NCBI GenBank assembly: GCA_046330395.1
Contig: JAXLSS010000002.1
Coordinates: 62,001 to 126,000, forward strand
Length of the DNA: 64,000 bases
Source: Ga0077560 sp046330395
Lineage (GTDB): Bacteria; Actinomycetota; Thermoleophilia; Miltoncostaeales; Miltoncostaeaceae
Reading direction: 5' to 3'
Positions within the stretch are counted from its first letter, which is position 1; each line of letters starts with the position of its first letter. A model generated the notes under the pieces. It made no database searches and was not told the origin of the DNA. It worked only from the letters and a program-made list of their open reading frames with translations. The position numbers were made by a program, and so were the translations under genes. This document shows positions 49,879 to 59,399 of the stretch, in pieces.

Positions 49879-52473
49879 CTATGCCCCGGGATGGGGCGCG
49901 GGCACCCGGCCTCGGGTGGACCCGAGGCCGGACCGGGTGGGTCCGGCCGCCCAGTGCTCGGTGGTGCGGGGCGGTGAGAACAGGTAGCCCTGGCCCAGGT
50001 CGCAGCCGAGTTCCTCAAGCACGCGCAGCTGCTCGGTGGTCTCGATGCCCTCCGCCACCACGGTGAGCCCGATGGTGCCGGCAAGTTCAACGATGAGGCG
50101 CACGAACGCCACGTCCTCCCGGCGGGTGGCGAGCCCCCCCACGAACTCCTTGGCGATCTTGAGGGTGTCCAGCGGCAGGGTGCGCAGGTAGCTCAGCGAT
50201 GAGTACCCCGTGCCGAAATCGTCCAGGGCCAGGCGCACGCCCAGCCGGCGCAGGTTCTCCAGGGTGTCGGCGCCCCGCTGGGCGTCGCGCACCAGCACCG
50301 TCTCGGTGATCTCCAGCACCAGGTTCGCGGGCGGGATGCCGGTGCGGTGCAGCACGCCCGTGACCGTCTCCAGCAGGTCGTCGTCCTCCAGCTCCAGCGC
50401 GGACATGTTGACCTGCACCGGCAGGGGGTCCCCGGCGTCCGCCCACTGGCGCGCGGCGGTGCACGCGGTCTCCAGCACGTGCCGTCCCAGCGGCACGATG
50501 AGGCCGGTGTCCTCGGCCAGGGTGATGAACTCGGCCGGGCCCAGGCGGCCACGCGAGGGGTGGTTCCAGCGCACCAGCGCCTCCATCCCCACGGTGCGCC
50601 CGGTGCTCAGCTCCACGATGGGCTGGAAGTCCACGGGCAGCCGGCGCTCGGTGATGGCCTCCTCCAGCTCGGTGCGCATCCCCAGCCGGCCCACCAGGGC
50701 CTCCCGCATCTCGGGGTTGAAGATGGCGTAGCGGGCCTTGCCCGCCTCCTTGGCCTGGTACATGGCCACGTCCGCGTCGCGCAGCAGCGCCTCCACCTCG
50801 CCGCCGCTGTGGCGGTTGGTGGCGATGCCGATGGACAGGGCCACCGGCAGCACGTGGGGTCCCACCGCGAACGGCACCTCGAAGGCGTTGAGCACGCGGT
50901 TGGCGATGCCCGCGCAGCTGTGCTCCACGTCGGCGGGGTCGCGGCACAGCACGGCGAACTCGTCACCGCCGAGGCGCGCCACCAGGTCCTCACCGCGGAT
51001 GCAGCCGGCCAGCCGCCGGGCGGCGCTGCGCAGCAGCTTGTCGCCCACCGCATGCCCCAGGGTGTCGTTGACGGCCTTGAAGTCGTCGAGGTCGATGAAC
51101 ATCACGCCCACCTCGGCGCCCGCGCCCGCCGACACCGCGGCCAGCACGCGCTCGCGGAAGAGGGCGCGGTTGGCGAGGCCGGTGAGGGGGTCGTGGTAGG
51201 CCTGGTGGTGCAGCCGCTCCTGCAGGTGGCGCAGGTCGGTCACCGCCTGCTCCAGCCGGTCGTACTGCAGGGCGGCGCTGGCGTTGGCCGCCAGGGTGTC
51301 GAACAGCGCCAGGTCGTCGTCGGTGAACCGGCGCGCGAAGCCGGTGCGGTTGGCCAGCAGGATCACGCCCACCACCCGCTGCTCGCCGCGCAGCTCGGCC
51401 GCCATGCAGTGGCGCACGCCGCGCGCGGTGAGGTACTGCTCCACCTCGGCCGGGAACGGGGCGCGCAGGATGGTGGGGCGGCCGGCGTCGTCCAGAAGGT
51501 CGCGCAGCGCGGCCGCGCCCCGCGCGTCGGCGGGCGTCATCCGCTCGCGCAGCTCGCCCGGCCCGATGCTGGTGCGCAGCGGCGGGTTGTCCTCCTCGCC
51601 GCTGAACAGGATCACCTCGGCCTGCTCCGACCGGTACGCCTCCAGCGCCCGTTCCAGCAGCCCCTCCAGGGCGTGGGCCACCTCGCGTGACTCGGCCAGG
51701 CCCCGGTTGGCCTCGTACAGGAACTCCAGTTTCTCGTGGCGCTGGCGCTCGGTGATGTACGACCGGTAGGCGAAGAACGCGATGGTGATGGGGATGAGCA
51801 GGATCGGCGCGGCCGTCGGCTGGCTCACCAGGATCACGGCCAGCATCAGGGCCAGGCTGGTGTTGGTGGCGGTCACCACGGCGTCCATCCCGAACATCTG
51901 GCTGATGGCGCCCTCCGGCAACGACCCCTCGGCCAGCCACATCGCGGTGCTGAGCAGCGCGATGGTGATCAGACCGCCCAGCTGCACCGCCACCAGCGTG
52001 CCGATCCAGGCGCGCACCCCGAACGACGGGTGGGCGCCGGCGATGAGGTGCAGCACCACGTAGCCCAGCTCGGTGGCCAGCGCGAACTGGGCCAGGTTGA
52101 ACACCAGCTTCACGGGCGGCAGACCCCGCAGCACCAGCGCCACCAGCGAGCCCACCGTCACCGCGGCCACGCCGTGGGGCCCGGAGGCGAACAGCAGGGC
52201 CAGCGTCAGGGGGATGTCGGTGAGCGAGAAGGAGTGCGCGCTGCGGCGGAACTCCAGGTTCACCGGCCAGCGCTCGGTCACCACGATCGCCGCCGCCAGC
52301 ACCCACCAGGGCACGATGTCGTCCACCACCGGCGCGTAGTGGCGAACCGGTGCGGCCATCAGCAGCGCCGCGGCCGCCACGATGAGCGCGTTGAGCACCC
52401 ACACGCCGCGCACCCCCGACAGACGGGACACGACGGACGACGCTGGGGGCGTGTGGGGGGAGCGACGGGGCAC
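49879..52473 (-). CDS. membrane protein with GAF, GGDEF and EAL domains
   Basis: An 864-residue c-di-GMP enzyme. About seven N-terminal helices (residues 20-240) form a membrane sensor of unknown class; then a GAF domain (about 265-405), a GGDEF domain (about 420-580, DPLTGLANRALF and intact GGDEF in RLGGDEFAVLC) and an EAL domain (about 590-840, MEALVRW and DDFGTGYSSL, both intact). It could make or degrade c-di-GMP; direction unknown. It is transcribed toward the GEMM-I riboswitch 104 bp downstream and may be in one transcript with the subtilases. Confidence 0.92.
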   Translation of the reverse strand: MPRRSPHTPPASSVVSRLSGVRGVWVLNALIVAAAALLMAAPVRHYAPVVDDIVPWWVLAAAIVVTERWPVNLEFRRSAHSFSLTDIPLTLALLFASGPHGVAAVTVGSLVALVLRGLPPVKLVFNLAQFALATELGYVVLHLIAGAHPSFGVRAWIGTLVAVQLGGLITIALLSTAMWLAEGSLPEGAISQMFGMDAVVTATNTSLALMLAVILVSQPTAAPILLIPITIAFFAYRSYITERQRHEKLEFLYEANRGLAESREVAHALEGLLERALEAYRSEQAEVILFSGEEDNPPLRTSIGPGELRERMTPADARGAAALRDLLDDAGRPTILRAPFPAEVEQYLTARGVRHCMAAELRGEQRVVGVILLANRTGFARRFTDDDLALFDTLAANASAALQYDRLEQAVTDLRHLQERLHHQAYHDPLTGLANRALFRERVLAAVSAGAGAEVGVMFIDLDDFKAVNDTLGHAVGDKLLRSAARRLAGCIRGEDLVARLGGDEFAVLCRDPADVEHSCAGIANRVLNAFEVPFAVGPHVLPVALSIGIATNRHSGGEVEALLRDADVAMYQAKEAGKARYAIFNPEMREALVGRLGMRTELEEAITERRLPVDFQPIVELSTGRTVGMEALVRWNHPSRGRLGPAEFITLAEDTGLIVPLGRHVLETACTAARQWADAGDPLPVQVNMSALELEDDDLLETVTGVLHRTGIPPANLVLEITETVLVRDAQRGADTLENLRRLGVRLALDDFGTGYSSLSYLRTLPLDTLKIAKEFVGGLATRREDVAFVRLIVELAGTIGLTVVAEGIETTEQLRVLEELGCDLGQGYLFSPPRTTEHWAAGPTRSGLGSTRGRVPAPHPGA

Positions 52474-52533
52474 GGGGGACGCTCGGGCTGGGGGGATGGG
52501 CGGACGGCGGACGGGGGCGTTCGGCGGCGCTCA

Positions 52534-52557
52534 CTGCAAGTAGCACAGGCTGCAAGT
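52534..52557. promoter_or_regulatory. direct repeat CTGCAAGT x2 before the GGDEF-EAL gene
   Basis: CTGCAAGT occurs at 52534-52541 and 52550-52557, 16 bp apart start to start, in a relatively AT-rich patch (also ACTTGCAG on the minus strand) that is 61-84 bp upstream of the start codon at 52473. It may be a regulator binding site; the rest of the 250-bp gap to the aldo/keto reductase shows no gene. Confidence 0.35.
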
Positions 52558-52726
52558 TCTCCATAGCCTGGACCACCCATTTTCGCCCCCGCCCCGTGAG
52601 GTTCTGTTCCTTTGGGGGGGTGGTTTTGCCGCGCCACCTCGCCGGGCGCCGCGGGGCCCCGGTGAGTGGCGCCGGCGCGTCCCCGTGCGGGACGATGTGG
52701 GCAGGCGAACGCGAGGGAGGATGGCC

Positions 52727-53680
52727 ATGATCGGGACGCGGCGGCTGGGCCGTGACGGGGTCGAGGTGGGCGAGATCGCGCTGGGCGCGATGGCCTTCGC
52801 GGGCTTCTACGCGGGGGGACGCGACGAGGCCGGCGTGGAGGCCATCCGGCGGGCGCTCGACGAGGGCATCACGCTGATCGACACGGCCGAGGCCTACGGT
52901 CAGGGCCACAGCGAGGGCCTGGTGGGGCGGGTGGCCGACCGCCGCGACCGGGCGGTGATCGCCACCAAGGCCAGCCGGGGGCACCCCGACTACCTGCGGG
53001 CCGCCATCATCGACCGCAGCCTGGGGCACCTGGGCATGGACCACGTGGACCTCTACTACCTGCACCGGGTGGACCCGGAGGTGCCCATCGAGGAGTCGGT
53101 GGGGGCCATGGCGGACCTGGTGCGACAGGGCAAGGTGCGCGCGGTGGGGCTGTCCGAGGCGGGGCCCGACACGGTGCGGCGCGCGCACGCCGTGCACCCC
53201 ATCGCCGCGCTGCAGACCGAGTTCTCGCTGCTGCACCGCGAACCCGAGGCGGACCTGTTCCCGGTGACCCGTGAGCTGGGCATCACCTTCGTGGCGTACA
53301 GCCCGCTCAGCCGGGGCCTGCTCACCGGCCGCATCCGTGGCGAGGACGACCTGGCCGCCGACGACTGGCGCCGCCAGGTGCCGCGGTTCCAGGGCGCCAA
53401 CCTGGCGCGCAACGTGGCGCTGCTGGAGACGCTCGAGCGGCTGGCGGTGCGCCACGAGGTGGCGCCCGCGTCGGTGGCGCTGGCCTGGGTGCTGGCCCAG
53501 GGGGACGACGTGATCCCGCTGGTGGGCATGGGCCGCCCCGAGCACGTGGATCGCAACCTGGAGGCCGCCGGGCTGCGCCTGGACGACGACGACCTGGCCC
53601 AGCTGGACGCGGCCTTCCCGCCGGGGGCCGCCAGCGGCGAGCGCTACCCGGCCTCGCACATGCCCTCGCTGGGACGGTAG
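52727..53680 (+). CDS. aldo/keto reductase
   Basis: A 317-residue AKR barrel. Catalytic tetrad elements are all present: Asp and Tyr in TLIDTAEAYGQGHSE, Lys in VIATKASRG and His in LYYLHRVD. The NADPH end is PLVGMGRPEHVDRNLEA. Substrate unknown. GCGAGGGAGG sits 6 bp before the ATG at 52727; an ATG two codons earlier (52721) directly abuts it and is less likely. It is followed 7 bp later by the alcohol dehydrogenase gene, so they form an operon of oxidoreductases. Confidence 0.9.
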   Translation: MIGTRRLGRDGVEVGEIALGAMAFAGFYAGGRDEAGVEAIRRALDEGITLIDTAEAYGQGHSEGLVGRVADRRDRAVIATKASRGHPDYLRAAIIDRSLGHLGMDHVDLYYLHRVDPEVPIEESVGAMADLVRQGKVRAVGLSEAGPDTVRRAHAVHPIAALQTEFSLLHREPEADLFPVTRELGITFVAYSPLSRGLLTGRIRGEDDLAADDWRRQVPRFQGANLARNVALLETLERLAVRHEVAPASVALAWVLAQGDDVIPLVGMGRPEHVDRNLEAAGLRLDDDDLAQLDAAFPPGAASGERYPASHMPSLGR

Positions 53681-53687
53681 GAGGGTC

Positions 53688-54689
53688 GTGCTGGCGATGG
53701 TGCTCACCCGGCCGGCGCCCGCCGGCCGGGGGCCGCTGGAGGCCACCACACGGCCCCTCCCCCAGCCCGGGGCCGGTGAGCTGCTGCTGCGGATGAGCGC
53801 CTGCGGGGTGTGCCGCACCGACCTGCAGCTGTGCGAGGGCGACCTGGAGGCGCGGCGGCTGCCGGTGGTGCCCGGCCACCAGGCGGTGGGCCGTGTGACG
53901 GACGTGGGGCCGGGCGTTGAGGGCTGGGCCGTGGGGGACCGGGTGGGGGCCTACTGGCTGGCCGGCACCTGCGGCACGTGCCGCTTCTGTCGTGACGGCC
54001 GCGAGAACCTGTGCGAGCGGGGCACCTTCACCGGATGGGATCGTGACGGCGGGTTCGCCGAGGCCATGCTGGTGTCGGCCGATGCGGCCGTGCGGCTGCC
54101 CGACGGGGTGGAGGACGTGGACGCGGCCCCGCTGCTGTGCGGCGGGGTCATCGGGTACCGCGCCCTGCGGCGCAGCGGCATCCGCCCGGGAGGGCGGCTG
54201 GGGCTGTTCGGGTTCGGGGCGTCGGCGCTGTGCGCCATCCAGATCGCGGTGCACTGGGGCTGCGAGGTGTTCGTGCACACCCGCTCGGCACAGGAACGTG
54301 AGCGTGCCCTGGCGCTGGGGGCCGTGTGGGCCGGGGAGTACACGCAGGACACCCCGGTGCCGCTGGACGCCGCCGTCACCTTCGCGCCCGTGGGATGGGT
54401 GGTCACCCGGGCCCTGGCCGCCCTGGACCGTGGGGGCACCGTGGCGGTGAATGCCATCCACCTGGACCGCATCCCCGAGTTCCCCTATGAGGACCTCTGG
54501 TGGGAGCGCAACGTGGTGAGCGTGGCCAACGTGACGCGCGCCGACGCGGCCGAGTTCATGGCCCTGGCCGCGGAGATCCCGGTGCGCACCAGCAGCCGCA
54601 CCTACCCGCTGCGGGATGCCAACCGGGCGCTGGCCGACCTGGCGGCAGGGGAGGTGCCCGGTGCGGCGGTGCTGGTGATGGAGGGCTGA
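53688..54689 (+). CDS. zinc-dependent alcohol dehydrogenase (MDR family)
   Basis: A 333-residue medium-chain dehydrogenase. Catalytic zinc ligands appear as C in ACGVCRTDL and H-x-x-x-G in PGHQAVGRV; four cysteines of the structural zinc are in GTCGTCRFCRDGRENLC. The Rossmann stretch GGRLGLFGFGASALCA binds NAD(P). Domain length is typical of AdhA-like enzymes. The GTG start at 53688 follows GGAGGG. It is coupled with the upstream aldo/keto reductase. Confidence 0.92.
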   Translation: MLAMVLTRPAPAGRGPLEATTRPLPQPGAGELLLRMSACGVCRTDLQLCEGDLEARRLPVVPGHQAVGRVTDVGPGVEGWAVGDRVGAYWLAGTCGTCRFCRDGRENLCERGTFTGWDRDGGFAEAMLVSADAAVRLPDGVEDVDAAPLLCGGVIGYRALRRSGIRPGGRLGLFGFGASALCAIQIAVHWGCEVFVHTRSAQERERALALGAVWAGEYTQDTPVPLDAAVTFAPVGWVVTRALAALDRGGTVAVNAIHLDRIPEFPYEDLWWERNVVSVANVTRADAAEFMALAAEIPVRTSSRTYPLRDANRALADLAAGEVPGAAVLVMEG

Positions 54690-54713
54690 CGCCGCCTGGT
54701 GGGCGCCCGGACC

Positions 54714-55567
54714 CTACGAGCCGATGCGCGTGAGGGTGAGCGTCCAGCGGACGGTGGTGCTGCCCTGCAGCACGCCGGTGGGGTCGTTCACCGCGCCCAC
54801 GTGGCGGTAGCCGCGGGTGCGTCGCCCCGTGATCACCAGGCGGTGGGCCGACCCGTACAGCGCCTTGGGGAGCGGGCGCACCACCGTGCTGAGGGTGCCG
54901 CCACCGGCCACGTCGTAGGAGTTGCCGGAGTAGTCGTTGACGCGTCCGGTGTCGTCCCGGAACAGCTGGGTGGCGGGGACATCCAGCCACGACGTGGCGA
55001 ACAGCGGGCAGCGCTGCAACCGGGCCTGGGCGGTCTGGCTCTGCCTGGACGGGTTGGCGAACGAGGTGCCGCGCACCACCAGGCCTCGCGCGCCGGCGCG
55101 GAGCGTCATGGACATCACCTGCGGCATGGTGCCGCAGCCGCTGGCGTCGGACGGGGTGTCGGGCCGATCCGGCGTGTACTGGCACACCGCGGGCTCCAGG
55201 GTGGCCTGGCTCCAGTGCTCCACCAGCGACCCCTGCGCGTCCAGCGTGGACGGCACGCTGATGTCGCCCGACACGTAGACCTTGGGTGAACGCATGGCCA
55301 GCAGCTGACCGGCCTTGCGTGAACGGAACGTGATGGTCTGCTTCCCCGATCCCTGGCTCGGGACGACGATGTCGCCGCTGCCCGCATCACACGACGACGA
55401 CCCCAGGGCGGCCCGTCCCGCGTACGACCAGGTGGTGGTCTGCTCACCCTTGATCTGCGCCGACCACAGCGTGGCGGAGGCCATGGCGCGGCCACGGCCT
55501 GGGTGGCGGCGACGGCGACCAGCGCGACCAGCGCCTTCCGGGTGCGCGGCGGTGGGGTCTCGGGCAT
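54714..55567 (-). CDS. secreted protein, unknown function (one frameshift)
   Basis: A probable ~283-residue exported protein. The signal peptide (TRKALVALVAVAATQAVA) begins at ATG 55567, which has GGGAGG ahead of it, but lies in a different frame from the body starting near 55490 (ASATLWSAQIKGEQTTTWSY); one base is apparently missing there. The body is beta-rich with several Cys (four or more, for example GSSSCDAGSG, CQYTPD and QRCPLF) and no known domain. No membrane helix otherwise. Function not recognised. Confidence 0.6.
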
Positions 55568-55783
55568 GGGCACCTCCCAGGTGGGCTCGCGGGGACGCGG
55601 AGCCGGATCATGTGCGTGTCGCCCGGACGCGGTCAAGGCGTCCGATCTCTCCGCCTGCACGGGGTGGGTTTCCGGAGGGCGGCCGCGACGCCGGGCCACG
55701 TCCCCCTGCGCCCCGGTGGTGCCCTGAGCCCGGGGCGCCCACGCGCCGCGCGCACCTGCGGCACCCGGCGCACGCTCGCCCGC

Positions 55784-56755
55784 TCAGCCCGCGGTGGGGT
55801 CCACCAGCGCCACGAGGCGTCGCGCCGCCTCGCCGGGCGGGATGTGACCGGCGGTCAGCTGCCGCATGGTCTCCTCGCCGCCGGCGGAGCGGATCGCCGC
55901 GTCGGCCAGCGCGCGCAGCCGCTGCTCGACCAATCCGGTCACCTCCAGCAGCAGCTGGCGCCGCCGCCGGTCGGGCAGTCCGCCGTTGGACGTCAGGTGC
56001 CGCCGGTGCGCGGCCACGGCCCGCGCCACCTCGGCCACGCCCGTGCCGTGCACCGAGTCGGCGAGCAGTACCTGCGGCCGCGGGGCGCCGCCGCGCCGCG
56101 CCAGGCCGGTGAGCTCCCCCATGTCCAGCATGGCCTCCAGGTCGCGGTGGGCCTCCCGCGCGCCCGGCAGGTCGGCCTTGTTCACCACCAGAAGGTCGGC
56201 CAGCTCCAGCAGGCCGGCCTTGTTGGCCTGGATGGCGTCACCCCACCCGGAGGCGGTGACCAGGATGGTGGTGTCGGCTGCGGCGGCGATGTCCACCTCC
56301 ACCTGGCCCACCCCGGTGGTCTCAACGATCACCGGGCCGAACCCCGCGAGGGCCAGCAGGCGCGCCGTGGCCGGCACGGCCACGGCCAGGCCCCCGTGCC
56401 AGCCGCGTGTGGCCATCGACCGCACCAGCGCGGCCGGGGGCGCGCCGGGCATCCGCACCCGGTCGCCCAGGATGGCGCCGCCCGTCACCGACGAGCTGGG
56501 GTCCACCGCGATCACCGCGGGTCGTGCGCCGTCGGCCACCAGCACGTTCAGCAGGTGGCCGGTGAGCGATGACTTGCCCGCGCCGGGCGCGCCCGTCACG
56601 CCGATCAGGTGCACCGCCTCCGGCAGGGCCGGCAGGCGGGCCGACAGCGCGCGGGCCGCGTCGTCGCCGCGCTCCAGCACGGTGATGAGGCGTGCCACCG
56701 CCCCGCGGTGTCCCTCCGCGGCGTCCCGCAGCAGGCGATTTACGTCCCCGGTCAC
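55784..56755 (-). CDS. meaB: MeaB/ArgK-family GTPase (B12-mutase chaperone)
   Basis: A 323-residue P-loop GTPase of the SIMIBI class. G1 is GVTGAPGAGKSSL (about residues 53-65), the switch region AVDPSSSVTGGAILGDRVRM, G3 IVETTGVGQ, and G4 NKAD in VVNKADLPG. The C-terminal ~60 residues are helical with RRRQLLLEVTGLVEQRL as in MeaB. MeaB proteins protect and reload acyl-CoA mutases with adenosylcobalamin. It overlaps the B12-binding subunit gene by 4 bp (56752-56755). Confidence 0.95.
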   Translation of the reverse strand: MTGDVNRLLRDAAEGHRGAVARLITVLERGDDAARALSARLPALPEAVHLIGVTGAPGAGKSSLTGHLLNVLVADGARPAVIAVDPSSSVTGGAILGDRVRMPGAPPAALVRSMATRGWHGGLAVAVPATARLLALAGFGPVIVETTGVGQVEVDIAAAADTTILVTASGWGDAIQANKAGLLELADLLVVNKADLPGAREAHRDLEAMLDMGELTGLARRGGAPRPQVLLADSVHGTGVAEVARAVAAHRRHLTSNGGLPDRRRRQLLLEVTGLVEQRLRALADAAIRSAGGEETMRQLTAGHIPPGEAARRLVALVDPTAG

Positions 56756-57164
56756 GCTGCCCGGGTGCGCAGGGCGGCGGCCCGGCGCACCGCCTCGGCC
56801 ACGCTGGGCGCCGGCGCGCCCGGCCCCAGCACCTCGGCGATGCCCATCTCGGTGAGGATGCGGACGTCCTGCGGCGGGATGATGCCGCCCAGCACCACGG
56901 CGGTGTCCAGGTGCAGCTCCCGCAGCGCCTCCAGCATCATCGGCGCCAGCGTGAGGTGGCCGGCGTTGTGCATGGAGATGCCCACCACGTCGGCATCCTC
57001 GTCGAGCGCCGCGGCGGCCACCCCGCGGGGGGTCTGGCGCAGGCCCAGGTACACCACCTCCATGCCCGCATCGCGCAGGGTGCGGGCCACCACCTTCAGC
57101 CCGCGGTCGTGGCCGTCGAAGCCCACCTTGGCCAGCACCACGCGGATGGGGACGTCGGCGGCGG

Positions 57165-57168
<4 letters not shown>
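56752..57168 (-). CDS. acyl-CoA mutase small (B12-binding) subunit
   Basis: A 138-residue cobalamin-binding domain as a separate protein. The lower axial ligand is the His in VGFDGHDRGLKVV (D-x-H-x-x-G), followed by VVYLGLRQTP, DVVGISMHNAGHLT and VVLGGIIPPQD, the S-x-L/H and G-G elements that wrap the nucleotide tail. Length and single-domain form match IcmB-type small subunits. GTG start at 57168 overlaps the large-subunit stop by 4 bp. Confidence 0.92.
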
Positions 57169-58781
<1,613 letters not shown>

Positions 58782-58785
58782 TCGA

Positions 58786-58815
58786 ATTCCTCTGGAATCA
58801 AATAGTTGGAACCAA
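58786..58815. promoter_or_regulatory. AT-rich dyads between mutase operon and MarR gene
   Basis: The 51-bp gap between the divergent starts (58781 and 58833) is far richer in A/T than its surroundings. It contains TTGGAACCAA (58806-58815), a perfect 10-bp palindrome, and ATTCC-TCT-GGAAT (58786-58798), an inverted repeat with 5-bp arms. Both sit where a MarR dimer would sit to repress both genes. No experimental basis. Confidence 0.45.
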
Positions 58816-58832
58816 AATGAACGACCCGGCTG

Positions 58833-59355
58833 GTGTACGCCATCGCACCGCTCGACTTTGATCCCCTGGCCGAGGCACATCGGCACTGGCTGGAACGCGG
58901 CTGGGACGCCCCCGCGGCGATGCTGGCCGCCACCTCCATCGCCCGTGCGCACCAGATCGTGCTGGCCGGCGTGGACGGCGCGCTGGCCGGGTTCGGCCTC
59001 ACGTTCGCCCGGTTCGAGACGCTGGCGCTGCTGCACTTCTCACGTCGCGGATCCTGCCCATGGGCAAGATCGGGATGCGCCTGCAGGTGCATCCGGCCAG
59101 CGTCACCAACGTGGTGAGCCGCCTGGAACTGGCCGGGCTGGTGCGGCGCGTCCACTCGGCCACGACCGCCGCACCGTGCTGGCCGAGATCACGGACGAAG
59201 GCCGGCGGGTGGTGGAGGAGGCGGCCGCCGCGCTGACGGCCGCCCGGTTCGGGCTGGGCGACCTCGACGCGGCCGAGCTGGCACACGTGCGCCGCGCCCT
59301 GGATCCGGTGCGCCGCGAGGCCGGCGACCCGGTGACCCCGCTGCCGGAGGACTGA
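58833..59355 (+). CDS. MarR-family transcriptional regulator (two frame disturbances)
   Basis: A probable ~175-residue regulator, in three frames. Part one from GTG 58833 holds the dimerisation helices to LTFARFETLALLHFS. After a shift near 59045 the winged HTH reads MGKIGMRLQVHPASVTNVVSRLELAGLV; after another near 59170 it continues DRRTVLAEITDEGRRVVEEA, the wing and the last helices. The HPASVTNVVSRLE recognition helix and DRRTVL wing are classic MarR. Single-base losses are inferred. It is divergent from the mutase operon and probably regulates it. Confidence 0.78.
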
Positions 59356-59399
59356 GACCGACGGATTCCAGGCTGGGCGCAAGGGGTACGGTGTGGGGC

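Noticed and set aside
49873..49890. Tight 7-bp hairpin at the GGDEF-EAL stop as a terminator before the riboswitch
   Set aside because: It overlaps the stop codon, contains a G-T pair and is not followed by a T-run; it may slow but not clearly end transcription, so it is not listed as a feature.
55568..55783. Possible gene or RNA in the gap before meaB's 3' end
   Set aside because: No reading with plausible codon use or start signal and no repeat; nothing supportable seen in these 216 bp.
58782..58832. Cobalamin riboswitch before the B12-dependent mutase
   Set aside because: The gap is only 51 bp, far too short for a B12 aptamer, and lacks the B12 box; a MarR operator explains it better.
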